Shown piece after piece: positions 16,924 through 26,539 of a DNA stretch of 64,000 bases. Position numbers and translations under genes: made by a program. Numbering within the stretch: position 1 is the first letter of the stretch; the number at the start of each line of letters is the position of its first letter. Source of the DNA: Parafrankia elaeagni (lineage in GTDB: Bacteria > Actinomycetota > Actinomycetes > Frankiales > Frankiaceae); contig NZ_KB893761.1 in the NCBI RefSeq assembly GCF_000374165.1, forward strand, positions 100,742-164,741, written 5' to 3'. The notes under the pieces are model-generated. The model saw only the letters and a program-made list of their open reading frames with translations. It was not told the DNA's origin and searched no databases.

Positions 16924-17936
16924 CCACAACGGTTCCGGAAGCGATCGAGCGCGGGCGCGACCTGACGGTGCCCGCCTTGCGCGCCACGGTGGACCGGCTC
17001 CACCCCCGGCTGCGCCATGTCGTCGCCTACCACCGCGGCTGGGTTGACGCGGCGGGTGAGCCCCTCTCCGGTAGCGGCGGCAAGCTCGTCCGGCCCGCGC
17101 TCGCCCTGCTGTCGGCGCAGGCCGCCGGCGCCCCGGCCGAGGTCGGGCTGCCCGCCGCCGTCGCCGTCGAGCTGGTGCACGACTTCTCACTGCTGCACGA
17201 CGACCTGATGGACGGCGACACCGAGCGCCGCCACCGGGCGACCGCCTGGACCGTGTTCGGGGCCGACGGCGCCATCCTCGCCGGCGACGCGCTGCTGGGC
17301 CTTGCCACCCAGGTCCTGCTCGAGGTCGAGGGCGAGCCGGGCCGCCGCGCCGCGGTGATCCTCGGCGCCGGCGTCCAGGACCTCGTCCGCGGCCAGGCGG
17401 AGGACCTGCTGTTCGAGAGCCGCTCGGACGTCTCGGTCGCGGAGACCCTGCACATGGAGGACGGCAAGACCGGCGCGCTGCTGGCCTGCTCCGCCTCTCT
17501 CGGCGCGGTCCTCGCCGGCGCCCCCGACGCGGTCGTGGACGGGCTCGCCGAGTACGGCTCCCGGCTCGGCACCGCCTTCCAGCTCATCGACGATCTTCTG
17601 GGTATCTGGGGCGATCCGGCGGTCACCGGGAAGCCCGTGCTCAACGACCTGCGTTCCCGCAAGAAGTCGGTGCCGGTGGTCGTGGCCCTCGAGGCCGGCG
17701 GCAGCGACGCCGACGAGCTGCGGGCCTTCCTCACCGCCGAGGGCGAGGCGTCCGAGGCCGAGCTGACGCACATCGCCGCGCTGGTCGAGCGGGCCGGCGG
17801 ACGCGACTGGACCACGGCCGAGGCGGACCGGCAGCTCAAGGCGTGCGAGAACGCGCTGCGGTCGATCTCGATCCCCGCGTCGGCCGAGGCGGAGCTGCTG
17901 GCGATGGCGCGGTTCGTGACCGAACGAGATCGCTGA
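16920..17936 (+). CDS. Polyprenyl (farnesyl/geranylgeranyl-type) diphosphate synthase
   Basis: The 338-residue trans-prenyltransferase supplies the allylic diphosphate for squalene formation. The first aspartate-rich motif is LLHDDLMDGDTERRHR and the second is FQLIDDLLGIWGDPAVTGK. GGKLVRPALALLSAQAAG is the conserved N-terminal IPP-contacting stretch. By position in the operon it most likely makes farnesyl diphosphate, but chain length cannot be read safely from the residues before the first motif. It overlaps hpnE by 4 nt. A 27-codon ORF follows after 11 bp. Confidence 0.9.
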   Translation: MTTTVPEAIERGRDLTVPALRATVDRLHPRLRHVVAYHRGWVDAAGEPLSGSGGKLVRPALALLSAQAAGAPAEVGLPAAVAVELVHDFSLLHDDLMDGDTERRHRATAWTVFGADGAILAGDALLGLATQVLLEVEGEPGRRAAVILGAGVQDLVRGQAEDLLFESRSDVSVAETLHMEDGKTGALLACSASLGAVLAGAPDAVVDGLAEYGSRLGTAFQLIDDLLGIWGDPAVTGKPVLNDLRSRKKSVPVVVALEAGGSDADELRAFLTAEGEASEAELTHIAALVERAGGRDWTTAEADRQLKACENALRSISIPASAEAELLAMARFVTERDR

Positions 17937-17947
17937 GGGGGAGCGAG

Positions 17948-18031
17948 GTGGCAGTACCCGCCCGCCGGCCTCCCGGCGGTCATCAGCACGACCTGAACCT
18001 GCATCTGTATGACGAGGGGAGTCGTCGATGA
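17948..18031 (+). CDS. 27-residue ORF coupling the prenyl synthase gene to shc
   Basis: GTG 17948 is preceded by GGGGAG at the right distance, and the frame ends in a TGA that overlaps the shc ATG (ATGA at 18028-18031). The predicted peptide is short and basic at its start and ends in an acidic His/Leu-rich segment (HQHDLNLHLYDEG). Ribosome site, operon position and exact stop-start overlap all argue that it is translated, either as a peptide or as a coupling device that delivers ribosomes to shc. I recognise no family. The alternative is that the ribosome site serves only as a coincidental leader and shc uses GAGGGGAG directly. Confidence 0.45.
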   Translation: MAVPARRPPGGHQHDLNLHLYDEGSRR

Positions 18032-20310
18032 GCCTGACTTCGGACCAGTCCTCGGCTGCCCCGACGGCCGCGCATCCGAGCCCGCAGGTTCCGGCCCCGT
18101 CGGGGGCGGCACCGGTCGAGGGCAGCACAGCGTTCGAGGCCGGCGCCGCAGTGCTGACCGGCGTACCGCAGCCACAGCCACAGCCACACCAGCAGCCACA
18201 CCCGCCTGCGCAGCCACACCCGCATGCGCATTCGGCGTCCGCCACGGCGACCACGACCCCCGCGCAGTCCGCACCGGTGGCACAGCCGGCTGTGACCCAC
18301 GCCGATCCGGTGGTGGACACCCTGTGGCGTGGGCGTGACCACCTGCTCGCCCTGCAGGCCGAGGACGGCTGGTGGAAGGGGGAGCTGGAGACCAACGTCA
18401 CGATGGACGCCGAGGATCTCATGCTCCGGCAGTTCCTCGGCATCCTCTCGCCGGAGACGGCGGCCCAGACCGGCCGGTGGATCCGCTCCCAGCAGCAGTC
18501 CGACGGCGGCTGGGCGACGTTCTACGGCGGCCCGTCCGACATCTCGACGACCATCGAGGCCTACATCGCGCTCCGGCTCGCCGGTGACGATCGGCAGGCC
18601 CCGCACATGCGGTCCGCCGCGGAGCTGGTGCGGTCCTCGGGCGGGATCGCAGCCTCCCGGGTCTTCACCCGGATCTGGCTGGCGCTGTTCGGCGAGTGGT
18701 CCTGGGAGGACGTCCCGGTCCTGCCCGCGGAGCTGTCGTTCCTGCCGCCGTGGTTCCCGCTGAACATCTACGACTTCGCCTGCTGGGCCCGCCAGACCGT
18801 GGTGGCGCTGACGATCGTCGGCTCGCTGCGGCCGGTCCGCTCGTTCGGCTTCACCCTGGACGAGCTGCGGGTTCCCGCGCCGAAGCCGCAGAAGTCCCCG
18901 CTGCGCAGCTGGGCCGGCGCGTTCGAGCGGCTCGACACGGTGCTGCACCGCTACGAGAAGCGCCCGTTCCAGCCGCTGCGCCGGCTCGCGCTGCGCCGCG
19001 CCGCCGAGTGGGTGATCGCCCGGCAGGAGGCGGACGGCTGCTGGGGCGGCATCCAGCCGCCGATGGTCTACTCGATCATGGCTCTGCACCTCATGGGCTA
19101 CCCGCTCAACCATCCGGTGATCTCGCAGGCGTTCCGCGCCCTCGACCGGTTCACGATCCGAGAGCAGACACCGGACGGGATGGTGCGCCGGATCGAGGCC
19201 TGCCAGTCGCCGGTGTGGGACACCGCGCTCGCGGTCGTCGCGCTGTCGGACGCGGGCCTGGGCGGCGATCACCCGGCGATGGTCCGGGCCGGTCAGTGGC
19301 TCGCCGACGAGGAGGTCCGGGTCGCCGGTGACTGGGCGGTGCGCCGCCCCACCCTGGCGCCGGGCGGCTGGGCGTTCGAGTTCGACAACGACTTCTACCC
19401 GGACGTCGACGACACCGCCGAGGTGGTCATCGCCATCCACCGCCTGCTCGGTGACGGGCACGGCCCGGTGGACCACTCCGACGGCTCCGGCCCCGGCTCG
19501 GCGGTGGCCGCTGCGGCGGCAGCCGTGTCGTCGGCCGGCGGCGCGGGCACGATCGCCGCGGCGAACCCGGAGCTCGCGCGCCAGCTGCGCGCCGCGGCGG
19601 AACGGGGCGTCGACTGGTCGGTCGGGATGCGCTCGTCCAGTGGCGCCTGGGGCGCCTTCGACGCCGACAACGTCCGCACCCTGGTCACGAAGATCCCGTT
19701 CTGTGACTTCGGCGAGGTGGTGGACCCGCCGTCGGCGGACGTCACCGCGCACATGGTCGAGATGCTGGCGCTGCTCGGGCGGTCGGATCACCCGATCACC
19801 CAGCGGGCGGTCCGGTGGCTGCTGGACAACCAGGAGGCGGGCGGCTCGTGGTTCGGCCGCTGGGGTGTCAACCACGTGTACGGGACGGGCGCGGTGGTGC
19901 CCGCACTGATCTCCGCGGGGGTCAGCGCCCGGCATCCGGCGATCCTCTCCGCCCTGCACTGGCTGGTCGAACACCAGACGGCGGATGGCGGCTGGGGCGA
20001 GGACCTGCGCTCCTACCGCGACGACGCCTGGATCGGCCGCGGTGAGCCGACCGCCTCGCAGACAGCCTGGGCGCTGCTGGCGCTGCTGGCCGCCGAACCG
20101 GAGCGGGGGAGCATTGAGTGGGAGTCGATCGAACGCGGCGTGCGGTGGCTGTGTGACACGCAGCGGCCGGACGGCACCTGGGACGAGCCCCAGTTCACCG
20201 GAACCGGCTTCCCATGGGACTTCTCCATCAACTATCACCTGTACCGGCTGGTCTTCCCGGTGACGGCCCTCGGTCGGTATGCGAGCCTCACCGGCAGGTC
20301 GGTCCGATGA
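18028..20310 (+). CDS. shc: Squalene-hopene cyclase
   Basis: Shc cyclises squalene to hopene and diplopterol at the membrane. The catalytic DxDD motif is DVDDTAE at residues 459-462. QW-type repeats recur throughout: [55 protein letters not shown] and RPDGTWDE. At 760 residues it is longer than usual. The excess is a roughly 90-residue Gln/Pro/His-rich N-terminal extension with QPQPQPH-type repeats, plus an Ala/Gly/Ser-rich insertion of about 40 residues just after the DxDD motif. It overlaps the upstream 27-codon ORF and the downstream hpnG-ispH gene by 4 nt each, in the middle of the coupled operon. Confidence 0.96.
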   Translation: MSLTSDQSSAAPTAAHPSPQVPAPSGAAPVEGSTAFEAGAAVLTGVPQPQPQPHQQPHPPAQPHPHAHSASATATTTPAQSAPVAQPAVTHADPVVDTLWRGRDHLLALQAEDGWWKGELETNVTMDAEDLMLRQFLGILSPETAAQTGRWIRSQQQSDGGWATFYGGPSDISTTIEAYIALRLAGDDRQAPHMRSAAELVRSSGGIAASRVFTRIWLALFGEWSWEDVPVLPAELSFLPPWFPLNIYDFACWARQTVVALTIVGSLRPVRSFGFTLDELRVPAPKPQKSPLRSWAGAFERLDTVLHRYEKRPFQPLRRLALRRAAEWVIARQEADGCWGGIQPPMVYSIMALHLMGYPLNHPVISQAFRALDRFTIREQTPDGMVRRIEACQSPVWDTALAVVALSDAGLGGDHPAMVRAGQWLADEEVRVAGDWAVRRPTLAPGGWAFEFDNDFYPDVDDTAEVVIAIHRLLGDGHGPVDHSDGSGPGSAVAAAAAAVSSAGGAGTIAAANPELARQLRAAAERGVDWSVGMRSSSGAWGAFDADNVRTLVTKIPFCDFGEVVDPPSADVTAHMVEMLALLGRSDHPITQRAVRWLLDNQEAGGSWFGRWGVNHVYGTGAVVPALISAGVSARHPAILSALHWLVEHQTADGGWGEDLRSYRDDAWIGRGEPTASQTAWALLALLAAEPERGSIEWESIERGVRWLCDTQRPDGTWDEPQFTGTGFPWDFSINYHLYRLVFPVTALGRYASLTGRSVR

Positions 20311-22181
20311 GCATTCCGGCAGCAGACAACGGAGGAGCCACCGAGCACGGTGGCCCGTCCTCCTCCGCGCCGCGCGACGGTGCGACGGCCACCGGCCCGG
20401 CGGCGGGTACAGCCGCCGTCGGCACGGGCCCGCGCGCCTCGATCCCCGAGCAGGCCGGCGCAGTCCCGCCGGCCGGTGGGCCGTCACGCGCCGGCAGCGC
20501 CTCGCCGCTGGCGCTGGCCCGCTGGGCCGGCGGTGCCACCCGACCGGGCGCTGTCCCGGTCCAGGTGGCGGACGCCGACGCCCGGCCGGCCGCGGTGACC
20601 GGTCTGGCCGGTCTGACCGGTACCAGGGGCTCGTCGGTCCAGCCGGCGCCTCGCACCCCGCGGCTCGTGGTCGCGGCGGCGCTGCGTCTCGAGGCCTTCG
20701 CGATCGGCCGCGCGGACCTGCCGCCCGGCACCGTGTTCGTGCGCACCGGGATGGGCCCCGACCGGGCCCACCGGGCGAACCGGGCGGTGCGGGAGGCGCG
20801 GCCGGACGCGCTGGCGATCGTCGGCCTCGCGGGCGGGCTGTCGCCCGAGACCCGACCCGGCGACATCGTCGTCGCCAGCGAGCTGCGGCTGGCCGACGGC
20901 ACGGTGGTCACCACCTGCCCGACCGCCCCGCTGCTCGCCGGTGAGCTGCGGCGGGCCGGCCTGCGGGTGCACGTCGGCCCGATGGTCTCCGTCGCCAAGG
21001 TCGCCCACGGCGCCGCCCGGGCCGAACTGGCCGCCACCGGCGCCATCGCGGTGGACATGGAGTCCGCCGCACTCGCGCCCGGGGCGGGCAACCGGCCGCT
21101 GGCCGCCGTCCGGGTCATCGTGGACACCTCCGAGGAGCCGCTCGGGCGGCTGGATCTGATTCGGCGCGGCGTCACCAGCCTGCGCACGATCAGCACACTT
21201 GGCCCGGCCCTCCGCACCTGGGTGGAGACGGTGAGCAACCGTCGCCTGCTGCTCGCCGAGCCCCGCGCGTTCTGCGCCGGGGTCGAGCGGGCCATCGAGG
21301 TGGTGGAGCGCGCGCTGGAGATCCACGGCGCGCCGGTCTACGTGCGCAAGCAGATCGTGCATAACACCCACGTCGTCGCCGACCTGGCGAGCCGCGGCGC
21401 GGTCTTCGTCGAGGAGCTGGACGAGGTCCCGCCCGGCGCGACCGTGGTCTTCTCCGCGCACGGCGTGGCCCCCTCGGTCTGGGACCAGGCCGGCGGCCGC
21501 GGGCTGGACGTCATCGACGCCACCTGCCCGCTGGTGGAGAAGGTGCACGCCGAGGCCCGGCGCTTCACCGCGCGGGGTGACACGGTGCTGCTCATCGGCC
21601 ACTCCGGCCACGAGGAGGTCGAGGGCACTCTCGGTGAGGCCCCCGGCCAGATCCAGCTGGTCGAGTCGCCCGAGGCGGTCAAGGACCTCGCGGTCAGCGA
21701 CCCCGACCGGATCACCTACCTCATGCAGACGACGCTGGCCGTGGACGAGGCGGAAGAGGTGGTGGACGCGCTGCGCGACCGCTTCCCGGCCGTCGTCGGC
21801 CCGGGCTCGGCCGACATCTGCTATGCCACCTCCAACCGGCAGAACGCGGTGCGCCGGGTCGCGGCCGAGGCCGATCTCGTCCTCGTCGTCGGCTCGGGGA
21901 ACAGCTCGAACTCGCGCCGACTGGTGGAGGTCAGCGAACGCGAGGGGGCCGCGGCCTACCTCGTGGAGAGTGTCAGCGACGTCCAGCTCGAGTGGCTCCG
22001 GAACGCGCGGACGATCGGTATCTCCGCGGGTGCGTCGGCCCCGCCCCTGCTCGTCGAGGAGCTCACGACGGCGCTGTCGGGGCTCGGCTCGGCGTCGGTG
22101 GCGGTCCGTTCGGTGGGGACGGAGTCCATCTCCTTCCACCTGCCGAAGGAAGTCCGCCGGCCGTTGTCAGAACGGAAGTGA
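20307..22181 (+). CDS. HpnG-IspH fusion: hopanoid phosphorylase plus HMBPP reductase
   Basis: The 624-residue product joins two enzymes. After an Ala/Gly/Pro-rich leader, residues of about 120-310 form a nucleoside-phosphorylase domain ([46 protein letters not shown]), as in HpnG, which removes adenine from adenosylhopane. From about residue 315 comes a complete IspH (LytB), the last MEP-pathway step making IPP and DMAPP. Its three [4Fe-4S] cysteines are Cys323, Cys407 and Cys505, with the catalytic Glu in GHEEVEGT. No stop or frameshift separates the halves. The start ATG overlaps the shc stop. A strong terminator follows, so this ends the main operon. Confidence 0.9.
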   Translation: MSIPAADNGGATEHGGPSSSAPRDGATATGPAAGTAAVGTGPRASIPEQAGAVPPAGGPSRAGSASPLALARWAGGATRPGAVPVQVADADARPAAVTGLAGLTGTRGSSVQPAPRTPRLVVAAALRLEAFAIGRADLPPGTVFVRTGMGPDRAHRANRAVREARPDALAIVGLAGGLSPETRPGDIVVASELRLADGTVVTTCPTAPLLAGELRRAGLRVHVGPMVSVAKVAHGAARAELAATGAIAVDMESAALAPGAGNRPLAAVRVIVDTSEEPLGRLDLIRRGVTSLRTISTLGPALRTWVETVSNRRLLLAEPRAFCAGVERAIEVVERALEIHGAPVYVRKQIVHNTHVVADLASRGAVFVEELDEVPPGATVVFSAHGVAPSVWDQAGGRGLDVIDATCPLVEKVHAEARRFTARGDTVLLIGHSGHEEVEGTLGEAPGQIQLVESPEAVKDLAVSDPDRITYLMQTTLAVDEAEEVVDALRDRFPAVVGPGSADICYATSNRQNAVRRVAAEADLVLVVGSGNSSNSRRLVEVSEREGAAAYLVESVSDVQLEWLRNARTIGISAGASAPPLLVEELTTALSGLGSASVAVRSVGTESISFHLPKEVRRPLSERK

Positions 22182-22252
22182 GGCGGCGCGCGGGCGTTCT
22201 CGTCCCGCGCGTCCCCTGCACCGGTGCCACCTGTGGCCCTACTGAGTCGCGT

Positions 22253-22294
22253 CGTCGGCGGCCCGGGCTCGAAGCAGAGCCCGGGCCGCCGACG
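22253..22294 (+). terminator. Strong hairpin ending the hopanoid operon
   Basis: Positions 22253-22270 pair perfectly with 22277-22294, an 18-bp almost all-GC stem around the 6-nt loop GAAGCA, 71 bp after the hpnG-ispH stop. It lacks a T-tract. It separates the operon from hpnH. Confidence 0.8.
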
Positions 22295-22657
22295 TGTTCC
22301 CCGCCCGTTCGTGGAAAAAGCGCCGGGCCGGGCCGCTGTCGCGAATATGTCAGCTGCCCGGTCGGTGGTTCCGTGCCCGCCCGGCCCTGAATCGCGCAGG
22401 GTGACGAACGTGATTCAGAACGCCCGATCATGGCTACCGCCGGTAACGTGCTCGCCGTCCCGGGTTCTCCGGAGACGGGCCCGTGGGGCACCCACAGCAT
22501 TGACGCAGTGGTCCCGCGTGGCTGCGGCAGCTTTTGACCGCGATGTGTGCCAGGACTCATTCTCTGATCGACATGCAGCCTGTACGTACACACTGTATGG
22601 TCGTTCCATAGACCTGGGTCGCCCCGTGAAGCGGCCGATGAAAGGGGGGCGTGAGCC
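22295..22657 (+). promoter_or_regulatory. hpnH leader with AT-rich palindromes
   Basis: The stretch holds no gene. Its notable part is the AT-rich patch at 22581-22610: a perfect 10-bp palindrome TGTACGTACA (22581-22590), followed by TATGG (22596-22600) and its inverse CCATA (22606-22610). In this GC-rich context it is the best candidate for the hpnH promoter/operator, about 50-75 bp upstream of the GTG. This suggests that hpnH is transcribed and regulated separately from the biosynthetic operon. Confidence 0.45.
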
Positions 22658-23665
22658 GTGGCTGTCGCCTGGCGGTACTCACTCCGCGTTGGAACGTATC
22701 TGGCGAAGCAGAAGCTGCTCCGCCGGAAGCACTTCCCGCTCGTTCTGGAGCTCGAACCACTGTTCGCCTGCAACCTGTCCTGCACGGGTTGCGGCAAGAT
22801 CCAGCACCCCGCATCCGTCCTGAAGCAGCGCATGAGCGTCGAGGACGCACTTGCCGCTGTCGAGGAGTGCGGTGCCCCGGTCGTCGCCATCGCCGGTGGC
22901 GAGCCTCTGATGCACCCGCAGATCCACGACATCGTCAACGCGCTCGTGAAGCGCAAGAAGTTCGTCATCCTCTGCACCAACGGGCTCCTGCTCCGTAAGA
23001 AGCTGAAGAACTTCACGCCTTCGCCCTACTTCACCTTCGTGCTGCACATCGACGGCCTGAAGGAGCGTCACGACGCGATCGTCGAGAAGCCTGGCACCTT
23101 CGACGAGTGCATCGAGGCCTTCCGGGCCGCGAAGGCGGCCGGCTTCCAGGTCGGCAGCAACTCGACCTTCTTCAACAACGACAGTCCGCAGGACGTCATC
23201 GACGTCATCAACTTCCTGAACGACGACCTCAAGGTCGACCAGATCCAGCTCTCGCCGGGCTACGCCTACGAGAAGGCTCCTGACCAGGAGCACTTCCTGG
23301 CGGTCGAGGAGACCCGGCAGATGTTCGCCAAGGTCTTCGGTGACGGCCGGCGCAAGCGGTGGCGTCTGAACCACTCGCCGGTCTTCCTGGACTTCCTCGA
23401 GGGCAAGAAGGAACTGTCCTGCACCGCGTGGGGCATCCCCAGCTACTCGCTGTTCGGCTGGCAGAAGCCCTGCTACCTCATGTCGGACGGTTACGTGACG
23501 TCCTACAAGGAGCTCGTCGAGACGACCGACTGGGACTCCTACGGCCGGGGCAAGGACCCGCGCTGCGCCAACTGCATGGCGCACTGCGGGTACGAGACCT
23601 CTGCCGTGCTGGCCACCATGGGCTCGCTGAAGGAGTCGATCCGGGCCGCCCGGATGGGCGCCTGA
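22658..23665 (+). CDS. hpnH: HpnH, adenosylhopene synthase (radical SAM)
   Basis: HpnH couples the 5'-deoxyadenosyl radical to hopene, giving adenosylhopene, the first committed step to C35 bacteriohopanepolyols. The 335-residue protein has the cluster motif FACNLSCTGCGK with Cys38, Cys42 and Cys45. It also has AIAGGEPLMHPQI (the SAM-binding GGE motif), and a C-terminal cysteine-containing RCANCMAHCGYE within a SPASM-like tail. GTG 22658 follows a purine-rich AAAGGGGGGC. Its codon use is less extreme than the neighbours and many Lys residues are AAG. It stands alone between two terminators; its product would be processed by the HpnG half of the preceding gene. Confidence 0.94.
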   Translation: MAVAWRYSLRVGTYLAKQKLLRRKHFPLVLELEPLFACNLSCTGCGKIQHPASVLKQRMSVEDALAAVEECGAPVVAIAGGEPLMHPQIHDIVNALVKRKKFVILCTNGLLLRKKLKNFTPSPYFTFVLHIDGLKERHDAIVEKPGTFDECIEAFRAAKAAGFQVGSNSTFFNNDSPQDVIDVINFLNDDLKVDQIQLSPGYAYEKAPDQEHFLAVEETRQMFAKVFGDGRRKRWRLNHSPVFLDFLEGKKELSCTAWGIPSYSLFGWQKPCYLMSDGYVTSYKELVETTDWDSYGRGKDPRCANCMAHCGYETSAVLATMGSLKESIRAARMGA

Positions 23666-23698
23666 GCCTCCTGAGGCCCTCAGCTCGCTGAGGTCTTC

Positions 23699-23812
23699 GG
23701 CCTGCCGAGTTCCACGGCCTGCCGAGTTCCACCCGCACCACCACTGACGCCGCTCCGACCCGTTGGGTCGGGGCGGCGTTGGTGCTTTCCGGGAACTGGT
23801 GCTTTCCGGGAA
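23699..23812. repeat. Two direct repeats flanking the hpnH terminator
   Basis: GGCCTGCCGAGTTCCAC occurs twice in tandem (23699-23715, 23716-23732), and TGGTGCTTTCCGGGAA occurs twice (23780-23795, 23797-23812). The remaining sequence up to 24003 is G/T-rich low complexity (GGTCGTCGGGTCGG-type). I see no gene between hpnH and the TetR gene. Confidence 0.7.
23747..23779 (+). terminator. Hairpin ending hpnH
   Basis: ACGCCGCTCCGACCC (23747-23761) pairs with 23765-23779 around a GTT loop, with a single G-U pair, and TT follows. It lies about 80 bp after hpnH. Confidence 0.75.
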
Positions 23813-24003
23813 GCCGCCGGGGAGACGGGTCCGGGGGCCCTGCCCGCTGCCGTTCGGGCGCCGCCGGAGCGGGTGCCTGACGGCAGCGGGCAGAGCCCGT
23901 GCTGTGGGGCCGTGGTCCCTGGGTCGTCGGGTCGTCGGGTCGGTTGGTTGGTCGGTCGATGGATGGATGTGGTGGAGGGTGCTGGCCGGCCCTGACGGGC
24001 CGG

Positions 24004-24678
24004 TCAGACGCCGTCGGAGGGGCGGGGTGCACCGGCGCTGACCGCCGGCTGGTCGGCCAGGTCGCCGCCGCGGCGGCCGAGGCCTCGCAGCAGGCGGTCC
24101 AGCACGATGCCGACTTCGGTGCGGGCCCGGTCAGGATCCGCCGCGCGTGCGGTGTAGAGGCTGGCCTCGGACAGCAGCGCGGCGACGAGCCGGGTCAGCG
24201 GAGCGACCGGCAGCGGGTCGATGCGCCCTTCGGCGGCGGCCCGCTCGAGCCACTCCGAGAGCAGCCGGTAGCCGTGCTGCTCGACCAACTGGTCCCAGGC
24301 GTCGTTGCCGAGGACAGCCGGGCCGTCGATGAGCACGATGCGCTGGAAGTCGCTGTCGGTCGTGGAGATGTCGAGCAGCGACTGGAAGCCGGTGCGCAGC
24401 TGCGTCCAGGCGTCGCTCGGCAGCTCGGCACCGCGGGCGAGCTCACCTGCGACGAGCTGCTCGGCGACCTCCATCGCGACCTGTTCCATCACTGTCCGGA
24501 ACAGGTCCGCCTTGTCCCGGAAGTGGTGGTACAGCGCTCCTCGGGTGACCCGCGCGTCCGCGACGATCTCTTCGGTGCCGGTGGCGGCATAGCCCTGTTC
24601 GGCGAACCTGCGCCGTGCCGCGGCCAGCAGTACCTGACGGGTATCGGCCGTCTGTTCGGGCCGACGGCTGCGTGTCAC
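24004..24678 (-). CDS. TetR-family regulator of the adjacent MFS pump
   Basis: The 224-residue TetR protein has its helix-turn-helix at about residues 12-58 (RQVLLAAARRRFAEQGYAAT, EEIVADARVTRGALYHHFRDK), followed by an all-helical ligand domain. GTG 24678 starts directly after AAGGG, and a GTG at 24711 would overlap the MFS gene by 26 nt. Neither has an ideal ribosome site. It is the second gene of a two-gene operon behind the MFS transporter, an arrangement typical of autoregulated drug-efflux modules. Its operator is probably the paired palindromes at 26540-26561. Confidence 0.85.
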   Translation of the reverse strand: MTRSRRPEQTADTRQVLLAAARRRFAEQGYAATGTEEIVADARVTRGALYHHFRDKADLFRTVMEQVAMEVAEQLVAGELARGAELPSDAWTQLRTGFQSLLDISTTDSDFQRIVLIDGPAVLGNDAWDQLVEQHGYRLLSEWLERAAAEGRIDPLPVAPLTRLVAALLSEASLYTARAADPDRARTEVGIVLDRLLRGLGRRGGDLADQPAVSAGAPRPSDGV

Positions 24679-24685
24679 CCCTTGA

Positions 24686-26245
24686 TTATGGTGCAGGTTC
24701 GGCTGACGCACCGGCGGTCGTCCGCCACGCGGTCAGTTCCACGTTCTCGTCGAGATCGTCCCTGGTCCGGGCGGGGGCGGGCTGTTTCGTCATTACACGT
24801 TCGGAGGCCGTGACCCCCGCCGCCGTCTTCAGCGGGATCTCCGGAACGAACAGGATCGCGAGGAGCGCGAACAGGGCGAGCGGCACGCTGGTGAGGAAGA
24901 CGTCGGCCACCCCCATCCCGTAGGCGTGGTGCACGACTTCGGCCACCGGGCCGGGCAGCGTTGACGGATCGGGTACGGAGCGTCCGTCCCCGAGGGTGTC
25001 GGCCGGCAGCCCACCGGCGCTGAGCCCGGTGACTGTCGCCCCGCTCACGCGGTGGGCGAGCAGCGCGCCGAGGGCGGCGACACCGGCCGAGCCGCCGAGG
25101 CTGCGGAAGAACGCGACGGTGGAGCTGGCCGTACCCAGATCGTCGGCGGAGGCCGAGTTCTGGGCGGCGAGGACGAGGTTCTGCTGGGTGGTGCCCAGCC
25201 CGGCGCCCAGCACGCAGGCGAACAGCGACACGGCGACCAGGCTGGTGCGGTCGGTGACCGTGCTGAGCAGGCCCAGCCCGGTGCCGATCAGAATCGTGCC
25301 CAGAATCAGGATGTGCTTCCACCGGCCGGTCCGCGAGATGATCCGACCCGAGACCATCGAGGCGATCGCCAGACCGGTCACCATCGGGATCGTGAGCACT
25401 CCGGACAGTGTCGGGCTCTCGCCCCGTCCCAGCTGGTAGTACTGGCTGAACAACAGGTTCGTGCTGAACATGACGGTGCCGACGCAGGCGCTGGCGATGA
25501 TCGTCAGAACAATGGTGCGGTTGCGGAACAGCCGGAGCGGCACGATCGGCTCACGGGCCCGCGCCTCGACGGCGACCGCGATGCCGAGCACGGCCAGCCC
25601 GCTCCCGAGCAGGATCGCGGACTCGGCCGACATCCAGCCGAAGCTGTCGCCCGCCAGGGACGTCCAGATGAGCACGCAGCTCACCCCGGCGGCGATCAGG
25701 GTCGCGCCGAGGTAGTCGATGGAGACCTCACGGCGCACGACCGGCAGCCGCAGGGTGCGCTGGAGCACCACGAAGGCGACCAGGGCGATCGGCAGGCCGA
25801 GGTAGAAGCAGGCACGCCAGCCCAGGCCGGGGATGTCGACGATCACGCCGCCGATCAGTGGGCCGCTGACCGTGGCGACGGCGAACGTCGCACCGAGGTA
25901 GCCGTTGTAGCGCCCGCGCTCGCGGGGCGCGATCATCGCGGCCATCGCGATCTGAACCAGCGCGGACAGCCCGCCGACACCGATGCCCTGCACCACGCGG
26001 AAGGCGATGAGCATGCCCGTGGACGTCGCGAGGCCGGCGAGCGCGGAGCCGACGACATAGATCCCGAGGGCGGTCTGGACCAGCACCTTGCGGTTGAACA
26101 GGTCCGCGAGCTTGCCCCAGATCGGGGTGGTCGCGGTCATCGCGAGCAGCGTCGCGGTGACCATCCAGGTGTAGCTGGTGGAGCTGCCGTGCAGATCAGA
26201 AATGATCTTCGGTAGTGCGTTCGTGACCACCGTGGAGGAGATCAT
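24686..26245 (-). CDS. MFS drug transporter (DHA2-like), start codon unresolved
   Basis: From the first standard start (ATG 26245) the product has 519 residues with 13 visible membrane segments, and ends in a short polar tail. WGKLADLFNRKVLVQ is the MFS motif A, and RVVQGIGVGGLSALVQIAM and GATFAVATVSGPLIGG are the DHA2-type motifs B and C. The ATG begins inside the first membrane helix. The frame continues upstream with LTRRETGLALTGLLLALFVS, which completes that helix, and then a Pro/Ser-rich leader. There is no in-frame ATG, GTG or TTG back to the stop near 26565. CTG 26305 is the only near-standard option. The pump likely exports an amphiphilic compound and is controlled by the co-transcribed TetR protein. 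Confidence 0.82.
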   Translation of the reverse strand: MISSTVVTNALPKIISDLHGSSTSYTWMVTATLLAMTATTPIWGKLADLFNRKVLVQTALGIYVVGSALAGLATSTGMLIAFRVVQGIGVGGLSALVQIAMAAMIAPRERGRYNGYLGATFAVATVSGPLIGGVIVDIPGLGWRACFYLGLPIALVAFVVLQRTLRLPVVRREVSIDYLGATLIAAGVSCVLIWTSLAGDSFGWMSAESAILLGSGLAVLGIAVAVEARAREPIVPLRLFRNRTIVLTIIASACVGTVMFSTNLLFSQYYQLGRGESPTLSGVLTIPMVTGLAIASMVSGRIISRTGRWKHILILGTILIGTGLGLLSTVTDRTSLVAVSLFACVLGAGLGTTQQNLVLAAQNSASADDLGTASSTVAFFRSLGGSAGVAALGALLAHRVSGATVTGLSAGGLPADTLGDGRSVPDPSTLPGPVAEVVHHAYGMGVADVFLTSVPLALFALLAILFVPEIPLKTAAGVTASERVMTKQPAPARTRDDLDENVELTAWRTTAGASAEPAP

Positions 26246-26378
26246 CGAGACGAACAGGGCGAGCAGCAGGCCGGTGAGCGCCAGCCCGGTCTCCCGCCTG
26301 GTCAGGCCGGCGGGGCTGGCGAGGCGCTGACGCTGCTCCTCGGACGCCGACGTGCGTGACGTCGACGTGCGTGACGCC

Positions 26379-26432
26379 GACGGGGGCTGGGGTGCAGACG
26401 GGGGCTGGGGTGCAGACGGGGGCTGGGGCGCA
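26379..26432. repeat. 18-bp tandem repeat, three copies
   Basis: GACGGGGGCTGGGGTGCA is repeated at 26379-26396, 26397-26414 and, with one change, 26415-26432. Read on the minus strand in frame with the MFS gene it encodes Ala-Pro-Gln-Pro-Pro-Ser, so it belongs to the probable N-terminal leader of that protein. Confidence 0.85.
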
Positions 26433-26539
26433 GACGGGGCGCGGGCGGTGCTGCCGGATGCGTGGCCGCCGGTCGGATCGGACGGCGGCGTCGTCGGGGT
26501 CGACGTGGGAAGCCTCCCTCGGTCGAAGGCCTTTGGTTG

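Noticed and set aside
17983-20487. Minus-strand open frame of more than 800 codons across shc
   Set aside because: It is the exact antisense of a conserved cyclase, has Arg/Gln/Gly-rich low-complexity translation and no family motif. Long antisense frames are expected at this GC content.
22253-22294. Long hairpin considered as a structured RNA or riboswitch
   Set aside because: A single simple stem-loop just after a stop codon, with no conserved aptamer features; a terminator is the simpler reading.
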